NCBI RefSeq assembly: GCF_000719865.1
Contig: NZ_JOID01000035.1
Location: 1 to 54,741 of the forward strand
Origin: Streptomyces albus subsp. albus
Lineage (GTDB): Bacteria > Actinomycetota > Actinomycetes > Streptomycetales > Streptomycetaceae
Direction: 5' to 3'
Length of the DNA: 54,741 nt
A program made the translations under genes and the position numbers. Below the pieces are notes generated by a model, which was not told the DNA's origin, did not search any database, and saw nothing but the letters and a program-made list of their open reading frames with translations. Shown in pieces: positions 7,759 through 16,347 of this stretch. Numbering within the stretch: position 1 is the first letter of the stretch; each line of letters starts with the position of its first letter.

Positions 7759-9136
7759 AGCCGCGGCGGACCGTGATGGTGGTCCAGGCGCCGACATGGA
7801 CCCGGTCGCCCTCGCGCAGCGGGACGGGCACATACGGCTGGATCGGTTCCTCGCCGCCGTTGATCGTGGTCCCGTTGGTGGAGTCCTGGTCCACGACCGC
7901 CCAGTCCCCGTCGGGCTGCCGCACCAGCATCGCGTGCTGGTGGGAGACGCCGGGGTCCTCCGGGGACTGGGAGAGGTCGATGTCCGGTGCCTCGCCCGTG
8001 CTGTGCCGGCGCCGCCCGATGGTGATCTGCGCGCCGTCCAGCGGCAGGCGCTGTTCGGGCGAGTACGCGGGCAGGTTCAGCTGGGCCGCCTCGGGGCCGC
8101 TGCGGGCCAGCATCGCCGTGAAGTACTCGCGGTCCGGGGCGATGACGGCGACCCACTCCCGCTCGGCCGCGGGCGGCCGGGGAGGCTGGGACTCGGCGCG
8201 CGGCGGTGCCTCGGGCCCGGGCGGCGGGCCGCCGTAGCCGGGGCCGCCCCCGTAGCCGGGGTTGTCACCCGGGGCCGGGTTGCCGCCGAACGGCGGGGCG
8301 GGCGGCGGCTGCGGCGGCTGGTGCTGCTGTGCCGCCGGGCCGGGCGGGGGCAGGGTCCAGTCGCTCTCGGGGAAGCCCTGCCCGGGCGGCGCCGGGGGTG
8401 GCGGGAACCCGCCGGGCGGGCCGACGTCCCGGGGAGGTGCCGGCGGTGTCTGGTACGGCGCCGACTGGTGAGGAGCGGCCTGCTGCGGGTGCGGGTCCCG
8501 GCCGGGGACCGGTCCGCCGGGGTGGCCGGGCTGCTGGGACTGCTGGGGCTGTCCGCCCCGGTAGCCGGGGTCCTGCGGGGGCCGGCCCGGCTGCGGCGGC
8601 TGGTTCTGGTGCTGCCGGTTCTGCTGCTGTGACGGTGGCGGCTGCTGGAAGGCCGGCGGGAGCAGGCTCTGGCCCGGCTGCTGCGGAGGCGGCGGGAAGC
8701 CGCCCTGCGGCGGGGCGTCGAAGGCGTGGCCGCACTCGGTGCAGAAGGACGCCCGCGCTTCACGCGGCTTGCGGCAGCGCGGGCACTGCTCCGGCGGAGC
8801 GCCGGGCGCGCCGGGCGGCATGCCGTACGGGCCCGGTCCCGGAGGCGGCGGGCCGGGCCGCTGCGGCTGCGGCGGCGGAGCAGGGTAGCCGTAGCCGCCG
8901 GGGGAGCCCTGCGGCCCCGGGGCGCCGTGCGGACCCTGCGGGCCCGGCGCCCCGGCGGGACCGGGCGGCGGACCGGCCGGGGCGGTGCCCGGCGCGGGAG
9001 GCGGTGGGGGCGGGGGTGCGTGCGGGGACGTGTGCGGAGCGGAACCCGCGGGCGCGCCGGCGCCGGGCATGAGAAGTCCGCAGACCTCGCACCAGTTGTC
9101 GGACCCCGACTGGTGACCGTTCGGACAGGTCGGCAT
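7757..9136 (-). CDS. FHA-domain protein with two zinc-ribbon motifs and Pro-rich linker
   Basis: A 459-residue phosphopeptide-binding protein. Residues 4-19 hold C-P-N-G-H and C-E-V-C, and residues 118-135 hold CPRC and CTEC, so there are two short zinc-ribbon-like elements. About 230 residues of Pro/Gly/Gln linker follow. The C-terminal FHA domain (about 365-459) has I-G-R-R, S-H-Q-H and D-S-T-N-G-T, the loops that bind phosphothreonine. No membrane helix is seen. The neighbouring PP2C and coiled-coil genes point to a Ser/Thr phospho-signalling module; the kinase and target are not in the window. Confidence 0.9.
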   Translation of the reverse strand: MPTCPNGHQSGSDNWCEVCGLLMPGAGAPAGSAPHTSPHAPPPPPPPAPGTAPAGPPPGPAGAPGPQGPHGAPGPQGSPGGYGYPAPPPQPQRPGPPPPGPGPYGMPPGAPGAPPEQCPRCRKPREARASFCTECGHAFDAPPQGGFPPPPQQPGQSLLPPAFQQPPPSQQQNRQHQNQPPQPGRPPQDPGYRGGQPQQSQQPGHPGGPVPGRDPHPQQAAPHQSAPYQTPPAPPRDVGPPGGFPPPPAPPGQGFPESDWTLPPPGPAAQQHQPPQPPPAPPFGGNPAPGDNPGYGGGPGYGGPPPGPEAPPRAESQPPRPPAAEREWVAVIAPDREYFTAMLARSGPEAAQLNLPAYSPEQRLPLDGAQITIGRRRHSTGEAPDIDLSQSPEDPGVSHQHAMLVRQPDGDWAVVDQDSTNGTTINGGEEPIQPYVPVPLREGDRVHVGAWTTITVRRG

Positions 9137-9621
9137 GTCGGTGCTTCCCCCTTTCCCCCGGGCCCCCTTCAGGGCCCGTCGGGTGTGTCACTGCCTGACG
9201 CGCTCCGTCCTGGAGGCGCGCGGATCGGAGCGTCATCTCGTCGGTTTCCGCGGTGCTCGTCTTCAGTCGCACAGTACCGGTCGTCGCGGACAGAGCGCCC
9301 ACCACCACGGGGCGCTGTGACGGTCCTCTTGTTCCAGGAGGTGCCCCGTGGCTGAACGGTTCGCTCCGCTTCCGGGTGGGGCCGCTGGTGGCGGCCGACG
9401 GGCATGGCCCGCGGGCGTGCGCGACGGCGGCTCGCGCGCGGACGGGTCCGCGGGACGCCCGGCGGAGGGCCGTCGCCTCCCCACCGAGCGGTGGTGGTCA
9501 ACCGTCGCATCGGCTCATGTACCCGTCCGGTCGACGGCGGTCGGGTCACCGGCAGTCCGGAGCTCCGGGAGCGGCCGGGCTGCCGGTGACCCGGCCGGGG
9601 CGGTTCGGCGCGGAGCCGGGG
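9137..9621. other. 485-base spacer between the PP2C and FHA genes
   Basis: It contains the FHA-gene promoter region, with a GGGGG ribosome-binding site upstream of 9136, and an imperfect hairpin AGCGCCC/GGGCGCT at 9294-9316 that could end the PP2C transcript. On the plus strand a GTG at 9348 has a textbook AGGAGG six to seven bases upstream (listed separately). Nothing else is recognised. Confidence 0.6.
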
Positions 9622-9731
9622 TCAGACGGCCGCCGGGCCGTCCGCGTCCGCGCCGCCGTCCGCGTCCGCGCCGCCGTCCGGGGCCGCCGCGCCGGACCGT
9701 GGGCCGGAGCAGGGGAGAACGGCCACGGTGA
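9348..9731 (+). CDS. Possible small antisense ORF with strong ribosome-binding site
   Basis: A 127-codon frame starts at GTG 9348, preceded by CCAGGAGG at correct spacing, the best Shine-Dalgarno match in this region. The product would begin MAERFAPLPGG and become an Arg/Gly/Ala/Pro-rich chain, with R-P-R-P-R-R-R repeats where it runs antisense over the last 110 bases of the PP2C gene. The composition looks like a shadow frame there. It may be a real short protein, a leader, or chance. Confidence 0.2.
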   Translation: MAERFAPLPGGAAGGGRRAWPAGVRDGGSRADGSAGRPAEGRRLPTERWWSTVASAHVPVRSTAVGSPAVRSSGSGRAAGDPAGAVRRGAGVRRPPGRPRPRRRPRPRRRPGPPRRTVGRSRGERPR

Positions 9732-11019
9732 CGTTGTCGTGACCGCCGCCGTCCAGCGCGTACCCGACGAGGGCCCGGGCGCCGTGCAGGGGACGGGCGC
9801 GGGCGTCGGCCGGTACGGCCAGGGCCATCTCCCCGGCGCTCTCGGCGTAGTTCCACAGGCCGTCCGTGCACACGATCACGACACCAGGCCGGTCCGGCGC
9901 GAACGTGACGATGTGCGGCGCCAGTTCGTAGGCGTCGGCGCCCAGCCAGCCGGTGATCGCGTGCGCGCGGGGGTCGGCGTGGGCCTCGCGCTCCGTCAGC
10001 AGTCCGCCCGCGACCATCTGCGCCGCCCAGGAGTCGTCCTCGGTGAGCCGGGCCGGCGTGGCACGGTCGTCGGGCACCCAGTACGCCCGGCTGTCGCCGA
10101 TCCAGCCGACGGTCAGCACGTCGCCGCTGAGGAGAGCGGAGACGATCGTGCAGGCCGGGGCGTTCTGATGGGGGCGCGGCTCGCCGTAGCGGTAGCCGGT
10201 GCCGTCCACGCCGGACAGCGTGGTGACGGCCGTTCCGGCGGCGACCAGCGCGTCGTGCAGGGCCTGCCGGGCAGGGGTACCGGACCGCAGCGCGGCGGAC
10301 AGGGACTCCCGGGCCGCCCCGGCCGCGGCGGCCGAGGCCTCGTCCGGGCGGGTGGCCGAGGAGACGCCGTCGCAGACCACGGCCGCGACCGCCGGTGCGC
10401 CGTCGGGCAGCGCGGTCTCGCAGAGCGCGAAGGCGTCCTCGTTGCGGTGATGGCGCAGGCCGCGGTCGGTCACCGCGGCGACGGCGCCGGCCAGTTCGTC
10501 CTCCAGGTGGTCGCGTTCCCGGGGCTGCGCGTGACCGCAGTGCTCGCAGTGGCCGTCCGGGGCCACCGGGCCCTTGCGGCAGGCGACGCAGAGCGCGGTG
10601 CCGGCGGCCGTTGCCGCGTCCGCCGCGGGCCCGGCCGTGCCGCCGGCCGCACCGCCGTCGGCCGTTGCGGCTGCGCCGGCCGTGTCGGTGCTCGTCTCTT
10701 CCGGCGCCGGCGCCGGCGCCGGGGCGGGCGCTGGAGCCGGAGTCCCCCCGGGACGCGTCCCGGGGGTGTCCGCCGGGTGGTCCGGCTGCTCCGCTCCGGG
10801 CGTGCCGGTCCCGTGGCCGTCGGCGGCGTGGTGGGCGACGGCGGTCCGGGGGTCGCGCGGGTCGGCCGCCGGGGCCGAACGCGGCGCCGCCAGCGGGTAG
10901 TCGTCCGGTTCCATGAAGCTCCGTACCGAGGGTGTGAGGGGCGGGTCGTCTGCCGGCGGCACCGGCGCGCCGGGGGGTTCGTGGCCGGCCGTGCGGCCGG
11001 GGTGCGGGCGGTGGCTCAT
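9622..11019 (-). CDS. PP2C-family Ser/Thr protein phosphatase with zinc ribbon
   Basis: A 465-residue PPM/PP2C phosphatase. The first 170 residues are disordered and Ala/Pro-rich, including a PAPAPAPAPAP run. A zinc-ribbon-like C-V-A-C/C-E-H-C pair follows, then the metal-dependent phosphatase domain with R-N-E-D-A-F, V-V-C-D-G-V-S-S, G-W-I-G-D-S-R-A-Y and H-D-N-V-T-V-A-V: all core metal-binding motifs are intact. The C-terminal tail contains a DGGADA repeat. The ATG at 11019 overlaps the previous stop by four bases, chosen over a longer in-frame start because of this coupling. It probably reverses Ser/Thr phosphorylation read by the FHA protein. Confidence 0.92.
   Translation of the reverse strand: MSHRPHPGRTAGHEPPGAPVPPADDPPLTPSVRSFMEPDDYPLAAPRSAPAADPRDPRTAVAHHAADGHGTGTPGAEQPDHPADTPGTRPGGTPAPAPAPAPAPAPEETSTDTAGAAATADGGAAGGTAGPAADAATAAGTALCVACRKGPVAPDGHCEHCGHAQPRERDHLEDELAGAVAAVTDRGLRHHRNEDAFALCETALPDGAPAVAAVVCDGVSSATRPDEASAAAAGAARESLSAALRSGTPARQALHDALVAAGTAVTTLSGVDGTGYRYGEPRPHQNAPACTIVSALLSGDVLTVGWIGDSRAYWVPDDRATPARLTEDDSWAAQMVAGGLLTEREAHADPRAHAITGWLGADAYELAPHIVTFAPDRPGVVIVCTDGLWNYAESAGEMALAVPADARARPLHGARALVGYALDGGGHDNVTVAVLPCSGPRSGAAAPDGGADADGGADADGPAAV
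9638..9679. repeat. 18-bp tandem repeat in the 3' end of the PP2C gene
   Basis: An 18-base unit beginning CCGTCCGCGTCC is repeated 2.3 times, encoding DGGADADGGADADG near the C-terminus. The unit is a multiple of three, so copy-number change would keep the frame. Confidence 0.75.
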
Positions 11020-12326
11020 TCCTCCGGCCTCCGCCGGCGCGGGATCAGGGCCTCCGCCGCCGCCTCCTGGTAGCGCAGCACCGCGCGCTCGGCCGCCCGC
11101 AGATCGCACGGGGCGCTCCACAGCATGCGGCGGGCGATGTCGTACCGCTCGGCCAGCAGCGGGTCACCGGCCAGGCCGTGCCGGCCGAGGCGCGCCTTGC
11201 AGGCGTCGAGGCGCCCGCGCAGCTCGGCCCGTACGGCCAGCGGGGCGGTCACCGCCGTCAGCGACTCCCGGGCCCGCAACAGCTCGTCCTCGGCGCGCTG
11301 TTCGAGACTGTCCAGCAGCGGCGACAGGCGGTGCCACTGACCGTGCCGGCGGTAGCCGGCGGCGGTGGACAGTTGTTCGTGCAGGGCGGTCGGCGGGCCG
11401 CTCACGGCGGGCACCTCCGATGCGGCGATCTTGGCGAGTACCTCGCCGCGTGCCTCCCGGGCCTCGGTGAGGGTGCGGTCCGCGCGGGAGAGGACGTCCC
11501 GGAGCCGGTGCAGCCGCTGCTCGGCGTCCTGCCGGACGTCGAGCACCGCCTCGATCTCGCGCCGGACGTCCTCCAGGGCGCGGGCCTCGCGGTCGTAGCG
11601 GGTGGTGTCGGGGCGGCCTCCGCCGGGCGCCGAACTGCCGCGCGCGGGCGTCCAGTAGGCGAGCGGGTCGGAGACCACCTCGGCCCGGAGCGCGGTCAGC
11701 TCGTCGGTGATCCGCTCCAGGCGGTCCCCCGCCGGGTGTTCGCCGGGGCGGACGCCGACGGAGTGCGCCAGGGAGCGGGTCCGCCGGAGTTCGGCGGAGA
11801 GCATGTCGATCCGTGCGGGGAGCGCCGACCAGACGGCCTCGGCGGCCACCACGACCTCCAGGGCCTGCGCGTAGCCGCTGTTCATCCGGTGGATGGCGGT
11901 CCGCAGCGCCATCCGCTCACCGGGCTCCGGCGCGTCACCGGCGAGGGCCGGGTCCCCGGAGGGCGGCAGGACGACGCGGGCGTCCCGCAGCAGGGCGGTC
12001 AGTTCGGCCAGTTCGCCGTCCGTCGGCCAGCGCCGCCGGGAGCGCAGTTCCCGGGCCCGGTCGAGCGTGGCGGTGCAGGCGTCGAAGCAGGCCCAGAGGA
12101 AGCCGATGACCTCCTCGGTGGCCGCCCAGCGGCTCTTGGTGACACCGGTCAGCTCGGCGCCCTCCAGCAGACGGCGGCCCGCGTGGTCCTGGAGGGCGAG
12201 CAGCGAGGTCTCGATCGCCTCGTGCTCCGCACGGAACCGCGCCAGTGCGCGGTCCGCCTCGTCCACGTCCATGGCCGGACCCTGAGGTTCCCCCGTGGCG
12301 CCGGGGTTGGATCCCGGGACCCCCAT
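11016..12326 (-). CDS. Helical/coiled-coil protein of the PP2C-FHA operon
   Basis: A 436-residue soluble protein rich in Ala, Glu, Arg and Leu with long heptad-like helices throughout, for example ALEDVRREIEAVLDVRQDAE near residue 250. No enzyme motif, signal peptide or membrane segment. The ATG at 12326 has AGGAGAGG seven bases upstream; an internal ATG at codon 19 is the alternative start. Its stop overlaps the PP2C start (ATGA), so stoichiometric co-expression is likely. I infer a scaffold or adaptor for the phosphatase/FHA module; homology alone does not establish this. Confidence 0.85.
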   Translation of the reverse strand: MGVPGSNPGATGEPQGPAMDVDEADRALARFRAEHEAIETSLLALQDHAGRRLLEGAELTGVTKSRWAATEEVIGFLWACFDACTATLDRARELRSRRRWPTDGELAELTALLRDARVVLPPSGDPALAGDAPEPGERMALRTAIHRMNSGYAQALEVVVAAEAVWSALPARIDMLSAELRRTRSLAHSVGVRPGEHPAGDRLERITDELTALRAEVVSDPLAYWTPARGSSAPGGGRPDTTRYDREARALEDVRREIEAVLDVRQDAEQRLHRLRDVLSRADRTLTEAREARGEVLAKIAASEVPAVSGPPTALHEQLSTAAGYRRHGQWHRLSPLLDSLEQRAEDELLRARESLTAVTAPLAVRAELRGRLDACKARLGRHGLAGDPLLAERYDIARRMLWSAPCDLRAAERAVLRYQEAAAEALIPRRRRPEE

Positions 12327-12526
12327 TGATCACCTCTCCTGTGTGCGTGGCGGCCGCCGTGGCGTCGCCGTCCCCGATCACCTTCCGCGACGCGCTGTCA
12401 TACTCCCCGGTCTCGTCCGCCTTACGCGCCCCGCCGTGCCGATCCTGCCAGGTGCGCGCCGATTCGCGGCGGTGCGCGCCGTGTTGCGGCCCGTTCCCGG
12501 TCATCGCCGGGGCGCCGGAGGGGGGT

Positions 12527-13627
12527 TCACCCGCGGGCGGTGCGGTATCCGTAGTGGTCGCGCAGGCGGGCGTGGGCGCCGGCCCGCGCCCCCGCGCGGT
12601 CCAGGCCGAGCAGGGCGGCGCCCAGCACCGGGGGAGCCGTGACCACCCGGGGGACGGCCTTCGGCGCGCGCACGGCCAGCATCCGGACGATCGCGTCGTG
12701 CAGAAGCGGGTGGCGGGCGGCGAGCACACCGCCGCCGAGCAGGACCGGGGTCTCCTCGCCGAGCAGGCCGAGCCGGTCCAGCACCACGCCGGCCAGGGTG
12801 ACGATCTCCTCGGCCTGGCGGTGGACCACCGACCGGGCCACGGGGTCGCCGGCGCCGGCCACGGCGAAGAGCACGGGCACCAGGTCGTGCAGGCGTCCGG
12901 CGCCGATGCCGCCCAGGTGCACGGCCTCGATCAGCTCCGCCATGGTGGTCAGCCCGAAATGCGCGGGGAGGGCGCGGGCCAGCGCCGTCGCCTCGCCCCG
13001 CCCGTCCTCGGCCCGCGCGGCGAACCAGACCGCCTGATCGGCGAGCCATCTGCCGCCGCCCAGGTCCCCGGAGAGCGGGCCGAGGGCCGGGAACCGGGCC
13101 GTCCGCCCGTCCGGTGTCATCCCGGCGCAGTTGATGCCGGCCCCGCACACCACGGCGACGCCCCGGGGCTCGTCCGCTCCGGCGCGCAGGACGGCGAAGG
13201 TGTCGTTCGCGACCTCGGTGGCACGGCCCCAGCCGCGCGCCGCCACGGCGTCCCGCAACTGCCGCTCCTCCACGGGCAGATCGGCGCCTGCCAGGCAGGC
13301 CGACACCCGTTCGGCGACCGGCCCGGCCCCGAACGGCAGCCCCGCCGCCTCTACCGCCCCGGCGGCCGCGCGGGCGAGGACGTCCACGGCCGCGCCGGTC
13401 CCGGTGACGGACGGCCGGAAGCCCCCGGTCCGGCCGGTGCCGAGGACACGGCCGTCGGCGGCGACCAGGGCCGCGTCGGTCTTGCTGTTGCCCGCGTCGA
13501 ACGCGAGAACGGCCGCCGGGAGCGGCGCGGCCGGCGAGGCGGGGCGCGGCCGCCGCGCCTCGCGCCCCCGCCCGCCGCCGTCCGCGCCGCCGCCGTCCGG
13601 ATTCCGTGCCGCGGGGCCGGTGTTCAC
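12527..13627 (-). CDS. BadF/BadG/NAGK-family sugar kinase
   Basis: A 366-residue ATPase of the N-acetylglucosamine-kinase-like group. Motifs: DAGNSKTDAAL (phosphate 1), VANDTFAVLRAG (catalytic Asp region), VVCGAGINCAG (phosphate 2), LSGDLGGGRWLA and LLGGGVL near the adenosine site. The GTG at 13627 overlaps the GH4 stop by four bases. The first 45 residues are a disordered Arg/Pro-rich extension. Coupling to a GH4 phospho-glycosidase suggests that it phosphorylates an intracellular sugar or disaccharide that the partner then cleaves; which sugar is unknown. Confidence 0.88.
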   Translation of the reverse strand: MNTGPAARNPDGGGADGGGRGREARRPRPASPAAPLPAAVLAFDAGNSKTDAALVAADGRVLGTGRTGGFRPSVTGTGAAVDVLARAAAGAVEAAGLPFGAGPVAERVSACLAGADLPVEERQLRDAVAARGWGRATEVANDTFAVLRAGADEPRGVAVVCGAGINCAGMTPDGRTARFPALGPLSGDLGGGRWLADQAVWFAARAEDGRGEATALARALPAHFGLTTMAELIEAVHLGGIGAGRLHDLVPVLFAVAGAGDPVARSVVHRQAEEIVTLAGVVLDRLGLLGEETPVLLGGGVLAARHPLLHDAIVRMLAVRAPKAVPRVVTAPPVLGAALLGLDRAGARAGAHARLRDHYGYRTARG

Positions 13628-14919
13628 GCCCACGCCAGGTGGTGCCGGTTGTGCGCGAGCAGGGAATCGGTCAGACGTTCGGCTTGGTCGATCTGCCCGA
13701 TGAGGGGGTGGCAGAGCAGCGCTTCGAACACCCGGTCGCGGCCGCCCTTGAGAGCCGCTTCCAGGGCGAGGTGCTCGTACGCGCTCACCTGGGCGACCAG
13801 TCCGGCGTACAGCGGCTCCAGCGGGCGCACCGGCAGCGGGCGGGCGCCCTCCGGGCCGACCGCCGCCGGGACCTCGATGACGGCGTCCTCGGGCAGGAAC
13901 GGCAGGGTGCCGCCGTTGCGCACGTTCACCACCTGTACGTCCTCCGCGCCGCCCGCGCTCCCGTCGCTCCGGGCACCGGCGCCCGTGCGGGGCCGCAGCA
14001 GCGCGGCGGTGAGCGCCACCGCCGCCTCCGAGTAATGGGCCCCGCCCCGCCGGGACAGCAGCTCCGGCTTCTGGTCGAGGGCCGGGTCGGCGTACATCTC
14101 CAGCAGCCGGCGCTCGATTCCGGCCACCTCGGCGGCGCGCGAAGGACCCTCCCGCTGTTCCCGTACCACCTCGTCGTGCCGGTAGTAGTAGCGCAGGTAG
14201 TACGAGGGGACGACGCCGAGCCGTTCGAGGAGCGGACGCGGCAGGCGCAGGGCGTCCGCCAGGGCGTCGCCGTGTCCGGCGATCAGCTCCGGCAGGACGT
14301 CCGTGCCGCGCAGACGCACCCCGCGCTCCCACGTCAGATGGTTCAGGCCCACGTGCTCCAGGAAGAGGTCCGCGGGGTCCGCGCCCAGCAGCGCGGCGAA
14401 CCGCCGCTGCAAGCCGATGGCCACGTTGCACAGGCCGACGGCCCGGTGGCCGGCGGTGAGCAGCGCGCGGGTGACGATGCCGACCGGATTCGTGAAGTCG
14501 ACGATCCAGGCGCCCGGGCTGCGCCGCCGCACCCGCTCGGCGACGTCCAGGACGACGGGCACGGTGCGCAGCGCCTTGGCCAGGCCGCCCGCACCGGTGG
14601 TCTCCTGGCCGACGCAGCCGCACTCCAGCGGCCAGGTCTCGTCCTCCCGGCGCGTGGACTGCCCGCCGACGCGCAGCTGGAGCAGGACCGCGTCCGCACC
14701 CTCCACCCCGGCGTCCAGCTCGCCGGTGAGCAGGATCCGGCCGGGGTGGCCCTGCCGGGCGAAGATGCGCCGTGCCAGGCCGCCGACCAGCTCCAGCCGG
14801 TCCGCCGCGGGATCGATCAGCACCAGTTCGTCCACCGGCAGGACATCGCGCAGCCGTGCGAAGCCGTCGATGAGTTCCGGGGTGTAGGTGGAGCCTCCGC
14901 CGACGACCGCGAGCCGCAT
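13624..14919 (-). CDS. GH4 family 6-phospho-beta-glucosidase
   Basis: A 431-residue NAD-dependent glycosidase. The N-terminus MRLAVVGGGSTYTPELI is the Rossmann dinucleotide motif of GH4. The metal-site cysteine is in G-L-C-N-V-A, followed by LNHLTWERGV with the second ligand His. D-F-T-N-P-V-G is also conserved. The family works by redox elimination with NAD+ and Mn2+. The ATG at 14919 was preferred over a far longer Arg/Pro-rich extension. It is the first gene of a two-gene unit with the kinase. No sugar transporter is adjacent, so uptake must be encoded elsewhere. Confidence 0.92.
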   Translation of the reverse strand: MRLAVVGGGSTYTPELIDGFARLRDVLPVDELVLIDPAADRLELVGGLARRIFARQGHPGRILLTGELDAGVEGADAVLLQLRVGGQSTRREDETWPLECGCVGQETTGAGGLAKALRTVPVVLDVAERVRRRSPGAWIVDFTNPVGIVTRALLTAGHRAVGLCNVAIGLQRRFAALLGADPADLFLEHVGLNHLTWERGVRLRGTDVLPELIAGHGDALADALRLPRPLLERLGVVPSYYLRYYYRHDEVVREQREGPSRAAEVAGIERRLLEMYADPALDQKPELLSRRGGAHYSEAAVALTAALLRPRTGAGARSDGSAGGAEDVQVVNVRNGGTLPFLPEDAVIEVPAAVGPEGARPLPVRPLEPLYAGLVAQVSAYEHLALEAALKGGRDRVFEALLCHPLIGQIDQAERLTDSLLAHNRHHLAWA

Positions 14920-14980
14920 GACCGGCCATCCTCTCCCCGGCCGGTCCGGAGAACCGGCGGCCGGGCCGCTGGGTGAACCG

Positions 14981-16081
14981 CTACTTGGACAGGTTGGGGA
15001 CGTTCGGGCCGGACGCCGGGGAGGGCGGGGAGGCCGGGTTCTGCGGCAGGGGCGAGGCGCTGACCGACTGCGGCGAGGTGGAGCTGGCCAGGGCGGACGG
15101 GGGCGCCACACCCGCCAGCGGGTCCGGCCGCGCGGCCTCGACCGCCGGTTCGGGCTCGGCGCCGACGATCCGGATGCCCGCGCCGTCGAATGCCTGCTTG
15201 ATGCGCCAGCGCAGCTCCCGCTCCACCCCGAGCCGCTTGCCCGGCATGGTCCGGGCCGACGTGCGGATCACGACCGACTCCAGCGTCATCGCCTCCAGGC
15301 CCAGCACCTCGACGGGGCCCCACAGCCGCTCGTTCCACGGCTCCTCCGCGGCCATCCGCTCGCCGGCCTCCGCGATCGTCCTGCGGGCCTTCTCCAGGTC
15401 CTCGTCGGGGCGCAGGTGGATGTCCACGGAGGCGGTCGCCCAGCCCTGGCTCTTGTTGCCGATCCGCTTGATCTCGCCGTTGCGGACGTACCAGATCTCG
15501 CCCTCGTCGCCGCGCAGCTTGGTCACGCGCAGCCCGACCTCGATGACCTCGCCGCTCGCCACCCCCGCGTCGACCACGTCGCCCACTCCGTACTGGTCCT
15601 CCAGGATCATGAACACGCCGGAGAGGAAGTCGGTGACGAGGTTGCGCGCGCCGAAGCCCAGCGCGATGCCGGCCACGCCGGCGCTGGCGAGCAGCGGCGC
15701 CAGGTTGATGCTCAGCACGGACAGCACGGTCAGCGCCGCCGTGCCGAGGATGACGAACGAGGTGACGCTGCGCAGCACCGAGCCGATCGCCTCCGAGCGC
15801 TGCCGGCGCCGCTCGGCGTTCACCAGCAGACCGCGCAGCGGAAGACCCTCGGTGGCCTGGGAGGCGCGGTTCATCCGGGCGATGAACTTGGTGATGGTGC
15901 GCCGGACGACGGACCGCAGCGCGAAGGCGATCACGATGATCAGCAGGATGCGCAGCCCCGCGCCCAGCCAGACGGACCAGTTCTCCTCCACCCATCCGGC
16001 CGCCTGGGTGGCGTTCTCCTGTGCCTCCCGGAGCGTCGGCGTGGCGGGAGGTGTGGCATCGGCGAGAAACCAGGACAACAC
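14981..16081 (-). CDS. MscS-family mechanosensitive ion channel
   Basis: A 366-residue membrane channel. Transmembrane helices lie at about residues 38-56, 100-120 and 123-145; the last carries A-G-V-A-G-I-A-L-G-F-G-A, the Gly/Ala-rich pore helix of MscS, followed by the beta domain (DQYGVGDVVDAG, EVIEVGLRVTKLRG). The GTG at 16081 has GGAGG eight bases upstream. The last 60 residues are a disordered cytoplasmic Pro/Ser tail. It opens on membrane tension to release osmolytes. The gene is divergent from the HNH gene and 61 bases downstream of it on the minus strand lies the GH4 gene. Confidence 0.92.
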   Translation of the reverse strand: MLSWFLADATPPATPTLREAQENATQAAGWVEENWSVWLGAGLRILLIIVIAFALRSVVRRTITKFIARMNRASQATEGLPLRGLLVNAERRRQRSEAIGSVLRSVTSFVILGTAALTVLSVLSINLAPLLASAGVAGIALGFGARNLVTDFLSGVFMILEDQYGVGDVVDAGVASGEVIEVGLRVTKLRGDEGEIWYVRNGEIKRIGNKSQGWATASVDIHLRPDEDLEKARRTIAEAGERMAAEEPWNERLWGPVEVLGLEAMTLESVVIRTSARTMPGKRLGVERELRWRIKQAFDGAGIRIVGAEPEPAVEAARPDPLAGVAPPSALASSTSPQSVSASPLPQNPASPPSPASGPNVPNLSK

Positions 16082-16347
16082 AGCGAAACCCTCCGTGAAC
16101 GGCCCGGCCGTCCGGTGGCACCGGATGGTCCGGCCGGCAGACCAACCAGACTAACGGGACGGGACGGTCCGCCCGTTCGTTCTGTTCGAGGGAGAGACGC
16201 CGTCCTGCGGGGGAAGAACACCGTGTGGTCGAAAACACTCCTGATGCGTTACGCGGACCTGGTGGCGCCATCACCTGGGCTGAGGGGAAACTGTCTGCAG
16301 ATCGTCCCGGCGCGAGCCACGCGCCGCCGGCGTACAAGGAGGCACCC

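Noticed and set aside
12270..12345. Possible tRNA remnant near 12300, suggested by the peptide G-S-N-P-G-A
   Set aside because: There is no T-loop consensus, anticodon stem or acceptor pairing in the DNA. The sequence differs from tRNA at synonymous positions.
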